From Linanthus parryae (taxonomy: Eukaryota; Streptophyta; Magnoliopsida; Ericales; Polemoniaceae), in the NCBI GenBank assembly GCA_023055425.1, contig JALGPY010000003.1, forward strand, positions 76,607,491 through 76,671,490: a stretch of DNA of 64,000 nt, given 5' to 3'. Positions within the stretch are counted from its first letter, which is position 1; every line of letters starts with the position of its first letter. Shown piece after piece: positions 21,854-42,466 of the stretch. The notes beneath the pieces were generated by a model that had not been told where the DNA came from, searched no databases, and worked only from the letters and a program-made list of their open reading frames with translations. The translations under genes were made by a program, and so were the position numbers.

Positions 21854-22412
21854 TTAATCTCTGTTGGAAACACGTACCCTAGAAACATATAATTTCATGT
21901 CGTACATATTCACCATCAAATCCACCATATAACGTGGGAAGAAACGAAGAATTTGACTCTCAATGTACTCGGGGCGGAGCCAGTCACTTTCCGCCGGGAG
22001 ATTCAGGTACTTATCGCAGTGCTTCCGAAGAAGTTCATATGTGTTCCTAACGAACAAGTAAGAGGACACGTGCGTGTCGTCATAGCCCTTGGTCCACGTT
22101 GAAAAAGCAGGTCTCTTCTTCTTCCATCCATACTTATAACACAATACGCGATATAGGGGGTGGCCATGGGGTGCTTTACTTGTCGGGATTATGTGTCTCC
22201 AGTCTGTTGCATGGCCCTTAATGTCTGAAAGGGGGTTAGTCTTCTTCAGGCAATCTTCCCAGCTATACTTTCCATTAATAGGGGGAATATACTTTTCTGC
22301 GTTGTATTCTCTGCACATTTGTAACAAATTTTCCATCCTCTCCTCCCCCGACCACATAGACGAATGGTTAACAAAAAGTGGAAGATAATTCATAACCCGT
22401 CCAGAGACCTCG
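21854..22412 (-). pseudogene. Unrecognised CACTA-borne protein, 3' part
   Basis: A frame open from the solo-LTR junction to a stop at 21854. It encodes about 186 residues with a globular, aromatic-rich composition (for example WSGEERMENLLQMC, HPLYRVLCYKYGW, HVSSYLFVRNTYELLRK). I do not recognise a family. The frame continues upstream in phase across the solo LTR (22413-23601) once one copy of CCTCG is removed, reaching a Met at 23698 on the minus strand. The Met at 22393 is therefore unlikely to be the original start. No transmembrane segment or zinc finger is visible. It could be a CACTA-encoded accessory protein or a captured host gene. Confidence 0.55.
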
Positions 22413-23601
22413 TGTCACGACCCGACTTTTCTGTTTAACTTGATTACGAATTTATCAGAGTAAACACGTCCTTTTTGGCCGCGACGGAAATACGAACCAT
22501 ATCGCTTTTTGATAAAAAAAAAATAGTGGAAGCATAAAAAAAACAACTCTTTTCAAATTTTTTTTAAAAAAAACACCATTTTCTTATTCATTTGAACAAT
22601 AATCGTTTATAATTATCCAATAAAAGAATCTTAACAAATATTACAATTAATTCGAAAATGCTATAAATCTAATTCGTCTATAGTCTCTGATTAACCCCGT
22701 CCAGTAACTGTAGATATTTTAGGGTGAGCAAAAAGCCCAGTAGGTACCGCCTAACCACTAGCGTAGAAATATAATAATCAATTAAACTGCAACATCGATC
22801 ACGAATCACATAATTATCATGCTTCATACAGCATTCGAATAACAAACAATAACTTAACAATCAACATATAAGCAAATAATCATGTATAGATCGTAATTAC
22901 ATTAGACGTGAAAACTATATTTCCCCTACCACATAGCAGCTTCATGATCTTAGCTTTGAAATGATATAAGTAGCTCCAAATCTCTTATCTCGTAATATTC
23001 TCAGTATATCTCTATCTCACTTATCAGTACTTGAATCGTATCTGGAATGAGAAATAACTAAAGCACTAGACCCTATTTATAGAAGTCATCGACCAATCAG
23101 ATCGCGCTGAGTCACAAGGACACGTTTCGTGCATGCAGCGAAAGTTGTTCCACACGGCGACACATGTCAACTGTGTGTCACACATGCGTGCAGAAGGATT
23201 TAGAACGTGACACGCGACCCCCCAAATGTCGCACATGCAGGGATAGTCATTGATGTTGTGACACATGTCTCTTTGCGTGTCATACATTTATTTGGCCAAA
23301 TCTAAATGCCTATCCTCAACCACCGCGTCAAATAAACATATAATTTAGTCATGTCAAGCATATAACAGTCCGCATATCACAACATACATACATATGCACT
23401 TAATTAGCAGTTAAACTACTAATTATCACTAATAATCTCTAAATATTTGTATCCTTTATTTAGCAATAAAAGAAGATATTATGACTTTCGGTGTATTTTT
23501 AACATTAATTGTTTTGAAGTTATGGGCTTATCTATCAATTACTAAACAATTAAACATGAAATAAACTAAATAATATGAGCTTAAGAAATGCGGTTATTAC
23601 A
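22413..23601 (-). mobile_element. Solo LTR inside the CACTA gene
   Basis: A 1,189-bp block starts TGTCACGACCC and ends TTATTACA on the plus strand, with TG...CA ends in either orientation. It is flanked by a 5-bp duplication, CCTCG (22408-22412 and 23602-23606). No coding sequence is inside. A TATA-like box, CTATAAATAGG, on the minus strand near 23067-23077 suggests minus orientation. TG...CA ends plus a 5-bp duplication and no internal domain fit a solo LTR left by recombination between two LTRs. Confidence 0.7.
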
Positions 23602-23698
23602 CCTCGTGGTTCAGAGTGTCGTGCAAATCTTGTACGTCATCATGATAGGTTTCATTCTTGAGAATATTCTTGAAATTGGTGTGTATCAACCATGTCAT
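23602..23698 (-). pseudogene. Unrecognised CACTA-borne protein, 5' part
   Basis: Starts MTWLIHTNFKNILK and is open to the solo-LTR junction. It continues in the same phase at 22412, giving about 218 residues before interruption. The start overlaps the end of the upstream frame in a different phase, so an intron or a frameshift between the two frames is possible. The unbroken reading across an insertion of more than 1 kb is the best evidence that this was a real coding region. Confidence 0.5.
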
Positions 23699-24387
23699 TC
23701 ATGCGGACCCTGCATGGAATAATCATCGTTAGTCATCAGGTTCAATGGAAATATTGTACATGAAGAGATTATATCTTCATCTACATGATCATGCTGGACA
23801 TCCCAGCTGCCCTTTTGGTACCTGAAGAAGAAGTTTTCAGGGTTGTGTAGTGCACCTAGAAGTTGTTCGTCCCAGCTGGCACTGCAGTGTATGTATTCCA
23901 TGAGAATTGTTTTAATCATTCCTCTTGTACGTGCATATGGCCTGTTTCTGTATGCATGAAAAAGGGAAGATATTTTATTTCCAATCCACTCCACCAAATC
24001 GAAATCATATCCGCGATTATGAAAAAGTCTCCTCGTGCCTCGGTCAACCAAGTTAACCTCATCTGTCTTCCGATGGGCCACTTCTGCAACCATGTTGTTC
24101 TGAAACTTGGCAACCTGCAAGTCTTGATTTGCTTCTGACACCTTCTTATATTTTCCTTCATTCTTCTTCTTAATTTTCTTCTTATATTTTGTTTCATCCT
24201 TCTCAGGACTAGCATCTACTCCACATATGTGTGTATGTAGTTTCTCAACCGTACATGTTCCCACAATATGCGTGTTCGTCCAAATGACGGGATCCCGCTT
24301 TTTTTCGCGATTAACTTTCATTGTGTTGAGTCGATCTTGGCGTTTAGCTTCCGCATATTCCTCCTGTATGTACTCCACCAAATGCAT
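23695..24387 (-). CDS. Unrecognised CACTA-borne protein (230 residues)
   Basis: Open frame starting MHLVEYIQEEYAEAKRQDR. It has a lysine-rich central stretch (KYKKKIKKKNEGKYKKVSEA, about residues 87-106), which suggests nucleic-acid binding or nuclear targeting. A C-terminal half follows with HAYRNRPYARTRGMI and NPENFFFRYQKGSWDVQ. No known domain was recognised. It lies directly upstream, on the same strand, of the frame split by the solo LTR, so the two may be exons of one gene or two adjacent genes. Its position inside intact CACTA ends makes it part of the transposon cargo. Whether it is element-encoded or captured is unknown. Confidence 0.45.
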   Translation of the reverse strand: MHLVEYIQEEYAEAKRQDRLNTMKVNREKKRDPVIWTNTHIVGTCTVEKLHTHICGVDASPEKDETKYKKKIKKKNEGKYKKVSEANQDLQVAKFQNNMVAEVAHRKTDEVNLVDRGTRRLFHNRGYDFDLVEWIGNKISSLFHAYRNRPYARTRGMIKTILMEYIHCSASWDEQLLGALHNPENFFFRYQKGSWDVQHDHVDEDIISSCTIFPLNLMTNDDYSMQGPHE

Positions 24388-24460
24388 ATCCTATAAAGAA
24401 GAAAATAACGAGTTATATGTTAGCTCATCACATCTTGTTCAAAAAAATGACCAAAATTCG

Positions 24461-24524
24461 ACGTGCTTAAGTCGACAGTCGACGTGCCTAGGTCGACAGT
24501 CGACGTGCCTAAGTCGACAGTCGA
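24461..24524. repeat. Three-copy 21-bp tandem repeat rich in GTCGAC
   Basis: Three near-identical copies of CGACGTGCCTAAGTCGACAGT, each with the palindrome GTCGAC. Further degenerate copies (AGTCGAC, TCGACAGTCC) continue to about 24640. Confidence 0.85.
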
Positions 24525-25293
24525 CTTAGTTGATCATAACTCAACTTCTCCTGACCAAACGTCGACGTGACTCATTCGACAGTCCGCTGATAACGATCAA
24601 CAAATTCGAGTACCGATCGAAGTCGACTATGACAGTCCGTCACTCGACTGATTCTGTTCGAAGTCCCGATGAACCAGATCGAGTACCGATCTACCTCAAC
24701 TAGAATAAGACGACAATCGCCTGGTTTCGTCCGAGGTTCGACTACATCTGTCCGAGTGTAGGCTGCGCCATACGTTGGCCGTATAACCTAGACCGCGAGT
24801 ATACCAATCATTCATGTACACATAGACAGTAATGGCCTACAATGTTGTTGCTTACAATACCTACTGCTAGTTAATAGGTGCATGCCTAATACTTAATCAA
24901 AATTAATGGACGGATGACAAGAAATAAAACGTACGAATTAGCTAATATTATTACTGAATCGATCACAAAGTACATATTTGAATATTACATACCTGCAAGC
25001 CATTTGGATCAGCCATATCGAGATTGAGTGTTTGCCATTCGAGAAGAGACGGAGGACAAGAAAAATCTGCTCAGAATTATTTTATTCCAGTAGGGTTTAT
25101 ATCTATATATATAAACCACAGTTTCGGCCAAACAGTGGTATTATCTTCGAGGCAGTTAGGCCCAAACCGTAGTATAAAAAAAGATCAATTTTTTCACACG
25201 CCGCACAAATTTCGCGGGTCTCGATTTGAGGGTTAATTGCGAGGGGATAAGGTTTCTTCTCCACACCATGTCTTAGGAAAAGTTGCAGGTCAC

Positions 25294-25300
25294 CCTCCTC

Positions 25301-25328
<28 letters not shown>
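25294..25328. repeat. (CT)n microsatellite
   Basis: CTCTCT run of about 30 bases inside the CACTA element. Confidence 0.95.
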
Positions 25329-25331
<3 letters not shown>

Positions 25332-25796
25332 TCTTGATTTCATTGATTGGATCTCATGATTTTCTTTTTGAACAGGTCGAAGAAGCATGCCTGCACGTCG
25401 AAAGGGGAACCTAAGACTATGGAGGCGGAGACATGAGTAGAAGAAGAAGACGGCGAGGACGACGACGAATAAGCCAGTAGCAGCGCCGCCGCACTTCCAA
25501 CCCTATCCGGCCTCAGGATCATCCTCTCCCTCTGCCTATTCTTCGTATTCTTCAAATTTATTGTTTCCTCTTCTACTGCTCAAGTTTTTAGCTTGTTTCG
25601 TTCAGATCTGTGACTTTTATTGAGCAACTGATGATCGATGTTCATGCTAATTCAGATTACCAGTTGTAATCCGGGTTTGTTCTTGAATTTTCGTGCCGGT
25701 AGTGTACCGATCAACAAGATCGAGTATCGATCAACAAAATCGACGACACATTGTAAATAATTGTATTTTGATTAAAAAGTAATAAAAATGTACCAA

Positions 25797-25859
25797 TCAA
25801 ATATTAATATTAATATTAATATTAATATTAATATTAATATTAATATTAATATTAATAAT

Positions 25860-25904
<45 letters not shown>

Positions 25905-25905
25905 T
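25797..25905. repeat. (ATTAAT)n then (AAT)n compound microsatellite
   Basis: About 60 bases of ATTAAT units followed by about 45 bases of AAT units, immediately left of a Stowaway MITE. Confidence 0.95.
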
Positions 25906-25920
25906 GATTCTAAAAAAATA

Positions 25921-26154
25921 CCACTCCGTCCCTCATCTTTTGCACCATTGGGACCTATTCACCCGTAAGTGGGTTACTTTGACCAGACAATTTGGATCGC
26001 AAAACGAATCAATTTTTCGATAATATTTTTACGGTCTTGTAAAATAAGAGTTACTCTATAACACTACGAAAAAATTATCCAAATCACCGGGTCAAAGTGA
26101 CCCAGTGAATAGTGGTAAAAATACAAATGGTGCAAAAGAGGTGGGACGGAGCGG
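25921..26154. mobile_element. Stowaway-like MITE within the CACTA element
   Basis: Starts CCACTCCGTCCC and ends GGGACGGAGCGG, with about 28-bp inverted termini (including CTTTTGCACCA and its inverse) and TA on both sides (25919-25920 and 26155-26156). Confidence 0.85.
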
Positions 26155-26209
26155 TAATAAAAATAATAATAATAATAATAAACGTTATATTATATTAGAT
26201 TGTAACTAT

Positions 26210-26465
26210 TACAAAATAGCGGTTTCTTTAAAACGCATTATAAAAAATAGCCGAACGAAACAGCTATCAAAATCGATGTATGAAGAAACCGCTATTTAAT
26301 AATAGTAGTTCAAGGAAACCGCTACAATGTGATGAAATAGCGGTTTGAAACTGCGATAAAAAAATACAGCTGACTTATAGATAGCGGTTCACGAACCGCC
26401 ATCGGAACCGCTATTTTATCATCTAATAGCGGTTTTGGTGTGTTATACATCGGTTTTCACCTGCT
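26210..26465. promoter_or_regulatory. CACTA right subterminal repeats
   Basis: At least eight AGCGGTT / AACCGCT copies (for example ATAGCGGTTCACGAACCGCC), mirroring the left end. Confidence 0.7.
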
Positions 26466-26493
26466 GTATTAGCCTATATTTCTAGTAGTGTAG

Positions 26494-27146
26494 GTCAGCG
26501 GCCCTCCAAAACATGCAAAGAATGCATACGCGTCTACGCATTTTACATTATTGACAAAGCAACTAATTTCACGTAACAAAATGAGTTAGCTTTAAACAAA
26601 ACGTCTAGCAATAAACTCTAATGTCAACTCAAAGCTTCCATTTCTTCAATGTGTCACATTGTCACCTGAAAATAGTAGGGTGAGCAACCACAACTCAGTA
26701 GGAAAACAAACTAAAACAGACATTACCATAAGTATGAGCGACATACATAACATATGTAAACCAATGACCACAATGTATAAACGAAACAACCAATGGTAAC
26801 ATATGCTCGACCAAATACCAAACCCTGAACAACTAGGGGATGTGTACCAAACACACGGCCGTTTACGGACTGAAACCGAGGGACCAGGCAACCCAAACAC
26901 ACGACTGTTTACGGTATCAAACCGAGGTAACTTGCAACCCGAACACACGACACAACTTTAGGGGTTACTAACCCGGAGGACAGTCAGACACCTCCTGCGC
27001 GGGTTTACGCTCTTTCACCAATATGCACCAAGCCCAACTTGCTCAACATGTACACTCTCCCTAAGACACACACCATATGACTCAATCGAGTTCTCACACC
27101 CTACAATGCATCAACTATAATAAAAATGGTCCGTCAATTTCCAATT

Positions 27147-27183
<37 letters not shown>

Positions 27184-27575
27184 ACAAACTCATCACTTCA
27201 GCAATTTTCACGCATCCGTATATAATCAAATTCACATAGCACAATCACCAAAGTTCTTATCAGTCGAATGACATACACTTCACACATTTCAAACCACACA
27301 GTTACATGAAAATATAATGTAAGCATATCACAAGTATACAAATTGCAATGTCCAAATCAGTTAATTTTCATACCTAGCGTGAAACGCGGGATTTTTCGAC
27401 TTCACCAGAGATTGGAATTTTGGTACTGTTTCAAAGCTCTTGAAGCGTAGACCAATACTCCCTTCTACAAAATTGCGAGCTAATGAGTTTTAGGTAATCA
27501 TAGATTTTTATTTGACTGGGTGATTCAAAATTGACTGATAAACATAGAAGTGTATGATCTACCAAGATTGGAGCA
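26494..27575. other. Intergenic, possible LTR-derived sequence
   Basis: No coding frame. AGGGTGAGCAA...CAGTAGG at 26681-26700 also occurs in the solo LTR near 22722-22743, so part of this stretch may be an old relative of that LTR. A (CA)n(TA)n microsatellite lies at about 27148-27184. Ends were not resolved. Confidence 0.4.
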
Positions 27576-28189
27576 TCTATACTTATATAAAAAGCCAAAG
27601 CCGAATTTGGTGAAATCAAAAAGTGAAGCCCGTCACATTTTAAAATTTCCAAATTTTTACAAATTTATAGACGTTCAAAGCCATTTAGCTGAAGGTTATT
27701 TCTGTAATTACGGAATTGAATTACTACTCCACCATCACTCATAAACCCCCACAACACCACACACTCCTCACTTACACAACTACCTAAAATTCTCACCCCA
27801 CTCATCCACGTTCCTCACCCCCACAAGTCACAACTAAATCCCATAAATTTCAACTTCAACCTTTTTCTCAAATCAATGTTACAGAACGAGCAAATGAATA
27901 GCAAAAATTGCACCAGTTTGTGGTAGGAATTTTCCATTGCTAATCAACTCCAAGGTAATTGAATTATTCTCTTGACCTCTTCACGAATAGAAAGTTTATA
28001 TTTGAACGGTGCAAGTTTTTGGAAGGATTTTTATTTTTCCCCAATGTTTTTATTTTTAACGGTTGTTGTTAGACTTTACTTTAATGGCGTTTATGCTTTT
28101 ATATGAAAAATAATATTTTAATAACTTGGAGAAAACGATTATGTCAAAAACAGAAATTGCAGACGCATCGCGTGTGCATAAATAGCTAG
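27576..28189 (+). mobile_element. Small non-autonomous Helitron
   Basis: Begins TCTATACTTATATAAAAAG right after an A. It ends CTAG followed by T, with a short hairpin (GCAGACGC-ATC-GCGTGTGC, 28159-28177) eight bases before CTAG. A 5' TC start, 3' hairpin plus CTRR end, insertion between A and T and no target duplication are the Helitron hallmarks. At 614 bp it carries no Rep/helicase gene. Confidence 0.65.
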
Positions 28190-28669
28190 TTTTGAAAGAG
28201 GGAGAAGAAGACTTACGATAGTTGAAAAAGATCGTCGAAACCCCCTTGTGGCGATGCGTCGAAAAAAGAACGAAGAAGCAACAATGGAGGTGGGAGGGTT
28301 TCTACGAATGCTCATGCGTTCTACTTTTTTTTTTTCTTTTCTTATTTCTACATGTTTTAATTTCGGCCCACATGTTATGAAGTTTCTAAAAAGACACTAC
28401 AATCCCCTGACTTTAGAATATATACAAATATATACTCCCTGAACAAAAAAAATGAATGTTCTAACTATATACACTAATAATTATTAAACACATGATCATA
28501 CATATGTCCACCTTTTAAATCAGACAATTTGTCAAATACTACATGAACACATCAACCAACAACGATATAAATATTATTTAGAAGTAATACTTGTAATATT
28601 TATAAGAATTATAGACCTCTACAGTATTGATCACTTTCTTCGCATCGGATTTTTATTACGATGTTTTGT
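28190..28669. other. Intergenic, nothing recognised
   Basis: AT-rich spacer between the small Helitron and a LINE fragment; short frames only. Confidence 0.5.
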
Positions 28670-29440
28670 TTTCCCAGGTGAATTGCCAGATTGACGCCTT
28701 CCGAATAGTCAAAGATTCGGCTTCCAAAGTCGAGCTTGCCGTGCGGAGAGGGGCCACCAAACCTATAAAAAATCCACCTTCACGATTGCGCATTACAACA
28801 CCATATGCTGCAACCTACTTCGCAACTTGACAAGCTGCGTCGGTGTTGGTTTTCACCGTCCCAACATCTGGTGGCCTCTAGCAAGCCGAGCACTGAACTT
28901 GAGCCTGATACCCACCACGAGAAGGATATTCGCCTATTTGCAGCGGGGACACCATGCTTTGGACGAGCTGAACCGAGTGTTTCATATCTCTGTACTGATT
29001 CTGAAATATAGCTGCATTTTGGCTGCCCCATACCGACCACAACTTTACGCAAAAGATTTTTCTGTCACCTGGGGAAAGCACATAGATATTATTCAGGATC
29101 CAAGATATGATGTCCCCAATTCTCAGAGTCAGAAAACTCGGTACCATGAAGCTTGGTAAAAATACTTTTGGCGAAGGAGCACTCCATAAACAGATGAGTC
29201 GAAGATTTTGGGTAGGCGTTGCGAAGCGGACACACAAGAGAAACTTTGTTATTGTGAACTTTCCTATTTTTTCCGAGTAGCAAGAGAATCTTTCGCCGCC
29301 GCCCACAACGTATAGATGACCTTAGCTTGGACTTTGATTTCCCAGAGAGATGTTTGGAAAGGAATAGCAAAACTAACAGAAATACTAGCGATTTTTTTTT
29401 TCCGAAAACATCAAAATTTCCAAAAATAGATAATTGCAAA
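28670..29440 (-). pseudogene. LINE fragment (zf-RVT region and start of RNase H-like domain)
   Basis: Minus-strand frames, broken by at least one shift near 29270, encode VCPLRNAYPKSSTHLFMECS, the C-x-x-C...H-x-x-x-x-C pattern of the zinc-binding domain that follows reverse transcriptase in plant LINEs. This is followed by VWGSQNAAIFQNQ, which normally precedes the RNase H-like domain. Further on, LDFGSRIF-like residues near 28720 fit the start of that domain. There is no catalytic core. A 5'-truncated, decayed L1-type element. Confidence 0.7.
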
Positions 29441-30245
29441 AAGAATAATTATAATATTAAATATCAATAAATGCTAAAATAAAAACTAGTATACAAAAAA
29501 CATAAATCGAATGTAATTATCAAAATAACTAGTGCAAGAACCACTACATCTACACTACTAAATTAGTTTCCTGAAAGATAAAACTATTAAATTAGTAAAA
29601 ATCGGCGGTACCCATAGTTTGGATTTTGTGTAGATTTGGTACTCATAGTTTCAATTGCAGCATTCGCGTTACCCATACTTTCAATTTGTTGCAACGGTGG
29701 TACCTTCCGTTAACTTTATGTAAAAAGACTAGTGTGCCCCTCCTTTTTACTCCACATTTTTATAAAATTGCAACATTTACCTACAAATTTAAAATGTTAC
29801 ATAGCATTAATTTTTTAAAATTTAATTTTTTTGGAGAATAAAATTTAATTATTTGCTTATATATTAAAACAAGATCATATTTAAAAAACACACACATTTA
29901 TTTACTAAAAAAGTAATAGCTATCACGATAAATATTTCGTTCGACAGAAAACGTTATAGAAAACTTATTAACTATTACTATGACAAGTAAATAATAAAAT
30001 TTAATAATTAAAATTTTGTAAAATCTAGACTTGTGAGTAAAAATAATTAATCTTTTTAATTATTACTATGAGAAGTTCTTTTTTACATATACATAATATA
30101 TATATATTATGTATAGACACACACACTTGTGTGTGTAAATAAATAAGTTCAATATTTTATAAACTTTTTATAAAATTATAGAAGTGAGAATTAGGGGCAC
30201 ACTAGTCTTCTCAAATATTTCCATCCACATATGGATGGAAAGTTA

Positions 30246-31136
30246 TGGCTAGTTTGGGAATGCTGTGGCGGTGCTAGAAAGATGCTGTGTGAAAACACAG
30301 TGAAAAGCTGCTGTGAATTCTTGATAAAATGTTGTTTGGTAAGGGCTAGTTTGGGAATGCTGTGGCGGTGGTAGAAAGCTGCTGTGTGAAAACACAGTAG
30401 AAAGCTGTTGTGAGTTCTTGATAAAATGTTGTTTGGTAAATATTACGTAGAAGTTGCTGTGAAATATTGATATAGTAAATTTTGTGTTTGGTAAAATCAA
30501 CAATAAAGTTGCTGTGAGAGGGTAAAATGACAAAATTATATGACACGTGTCATTTCCGGAAAGATAACTATTGATATTTTAAAAAATTCTGAGGTCAAAA
30601 TCGGTTGTAGATAAATTAATCAAAAGCACTTTCTGGAAAAGCATCCCCCCCTTGCTTCCTGAAAACTGCTGTGGGACAGCAGAAACTGTCCAGAAAAGTA
30701 GAAATTTTATTTTTACCAAACACACTAAAACTGCTTCTGCTGTCGGAAAGCAGTTGTGCTGGCAGCAGAAGCATTCCCAAACTCACCCTAAATATTACAT
30801 AAAAGCTGCTGTGAAATATTGATATAGTAATTTTGTGTTTGGTAAAATCAACTGTGAATTTGGTGTGAGAGGGTAAAATGACAAAAATATATGACACGTG
30901 TCATTTCTATAAAGATAACTATTGTTATTTTAAAAAATTATAAGGTTAAAATCGGTTGTAGATAAATTAATCAAAAACACTTTCTGGAAAAGCATATCAT
31001 CCCTTGCTTCCTGAAAACTGTTGTGGAACTGCAGAAACTGTCCGGAAAAGCAGAAATTTTATTTTTACCAAACACACTAAAACTGCTTCTGCTGTCGAAA
31101 AGCAGCTGTGCTAGCAGCAAAAGCATTCCCAAACTA
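30246..31136. mobile_element. MITE copy A, PIF/Harbinger-like, interrupted by copy B
   Basis: Ends GGCTAGTTTGGGAATGC on the left and the inverse of TAGTTTGGGAATGCTTT on the right. Flanking trinucleotides are TTA (30243-30245) and TAA (31137-31139), approximate for a Harbinger-type duplication. The interior matches copy B, which is inserted at 30343. Confidence 0.65.
30343..30788. mobile_element. MITE copy B, inserted into copy A of the same family
   Basis: 446 bp, from GGGCTAGTTTGGGAATGC to GCATTCCCAAACTCACCC, with a TAA duplication (30340-30342 and 30789-30791). TWA 3-bp duplications are typical of PIF/Harbinger. Internal sequence parallels copy A (for example AAACTGCTTCTGCTGTCG in both), so the family transposed into itself. 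Confidence 0.75.
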
Positions 31137-31360
31137 TAAGTACCGAATCTACACAAAATCCAAACTATGGGTACAACCGATGCAATTTAGCCAAAGAACG
31201 AAGTAACAATCTGCTGAAAGTTTACACAATTTTTTTTTGAAGATACTAAAAAAAGATAGTCTGCTAAACCAAAACTAAAAAAAAAATAAAAATTAAAAAG
31301 AATAAAAATATACGTGAGGTTCGAAAATCCGTATCGAATAATATAATATCCCCTCTCTCT

Positions 31361-31370
31361 CTATTTAAAG
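31361..31370 (+). promoter_or_regulatory. Possible TATA element and CT-rich leader of the PGM gene
   Basis: CTATTTAAAG lies about 205 bases before the ATG. It is preceded by a (CT)n run and followed by pyrimidine-rich sequence (31395-31500) typical of plant 5' leaders. The position is plausible for a TATA box; the start site is not known. Confidence 0.4.
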
Positions 31371-31573
31371 GATTGAAACATTTTAGCGTATTTCATTCCA
31401 CTCTCTTTCTGGAAACACTTTTCTCCTCTCCTTCCTCCACCAGCTTATCACTGTAAATCAATCTTCTCTCTCTCCCTCCCTACGTTTCTGCATCTCTGTA
31501 TCATCTTCTATACGCTCTCAATTTCTCTAATTTCGCATTGATCCACTCCTTTTCCAGTTGAGAACAGGAAGAT

Positions 31574-41815
<10,242 letters not shown>

Positions 41816-41918
41816 TAATGTACCATGTGGTATCGAGAAAACACTTGAGAGAGTCCATGAAATTTTCTGGTCATTTTTGTAGATGCCCATATTAGGCTTG
41901 CAGCGAACTTCATAGAAG

Positions 41919-41924
41919 AATAAA
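41919..41924 (+). terminator. Likely polyadenylation signal of PGM
   Basis: AATAAA about 170 bases after the stop codon, followed by T/G-rich sequence. It is the only canonical hexamer before the Helitron boundary at 42015. Confidence 0.55.
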
Positions 41925-42026
41925 GTTGCTGTGCCATACACATCTTTTGTTTTGTTTGGTGTATGGACTGCTTTGTTTGGAGTTTATGTTGTTGTTATCT
42001 ACTTAAGAATAAGACTAGGTCTACCC

Positions 42027-42043
42027 CGCGCGCGTTGCGCGCG
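42027..42043. other. Helitron 3'-terminal hairpin
   Basis: Palindrome CGCGCGCGTTGCGCGCG, the most GC-rich hairpin nearby, eight bases from CTAG on the minus strand; the expected transposition terminator of a Helitron. Confidence 0.65.
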
Positions 42044-42466
42044 TGGTACCTTTGCAACGACCCTTGTGTATGGAAGCGATGTGATTTGGGATTATATGTG
42101 CAAAGTTCAGAATAATACAGAAAGTTACTGACATAGCCGACTTAGAAAGGAATGTGAAAGATGCAGGAAACAATTACATCATGAAGCAACAACTCTTAAC
42201 ATCTACGAAAGTTGTTAAATAGTAATCCAATATCATTTCTTTGGCCGTCTTCGGACTTCCTTTTATTGATGACACCGTTCTGGATTGACTACAATCCTCC
42301 TCGTCTTCTTGAATCAGCATCTTCGAAGCAGAAGCAAGAGCTGGTGCATTGGTGTTATTATTTGAAGCTTGACTGGGCGGTTGCGGTTCCACAAGTACGA
42401 GGAAACTTGTCATAGTAGGCAAGGGAAGACAAATGAACATGAGGGTCTTCACTATAAGTACTTACC

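Larger units (their letters stand above)
21278..26490 (-). mobile_element. CACTA (En/Spm) transposon carrying unrecognised genes
   Basis: Left end CACTACTATAAATAAGGGCT, right end the inverse of CACTACTAGAAATATAGGCT. The 3-bp duplication TAG is at 21275-21277 and 26491-26493. CACTA termini plus a 3-bp duplication define the superfamily. Both subterminal zones carry many AGCGGTT / AACCGCT words. No TNPD-type transposase domain was recognised in the 5.2 kb. The element holds minus-strand frames of unknown function, a solo LTR, a tandem repeat, microsatellites and a Stowaway MITE. It is probably non-autonomous, or its transposase is too diverged to recognise by eye. Confidence 0.85.
29601..31181. 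mobile_element. Foldback (TIR) element interrupted by nested MITEs
   Basis: The left arm, with CCCATAGTTTGGATTTTG at 29611-29628, pairs with its inverse at 31153-31170. Inner arm segments AGACTAGTGTGCCCCT near 29725 and AGGGGCACACTAGTCT near 30191 also pair. Between them lies AT-rich, non-coding sequence. The right arm is split by a MITE at 30246-31136. The superfamily is unknown; no target duplication was resolved. Confidence 0.6.

Noticed and set aside
24461..24524. CRISPR-like repeat
   Set aside because: Head-to-tail units without spacers, in a plant transposon; an ordinary tandem repeat.
30220..30240. Near-palindrome CCATCCACATATGGATGG as an operator
   Set aside because: It lies at the inner end of a foldback element arm; no regulatory context.
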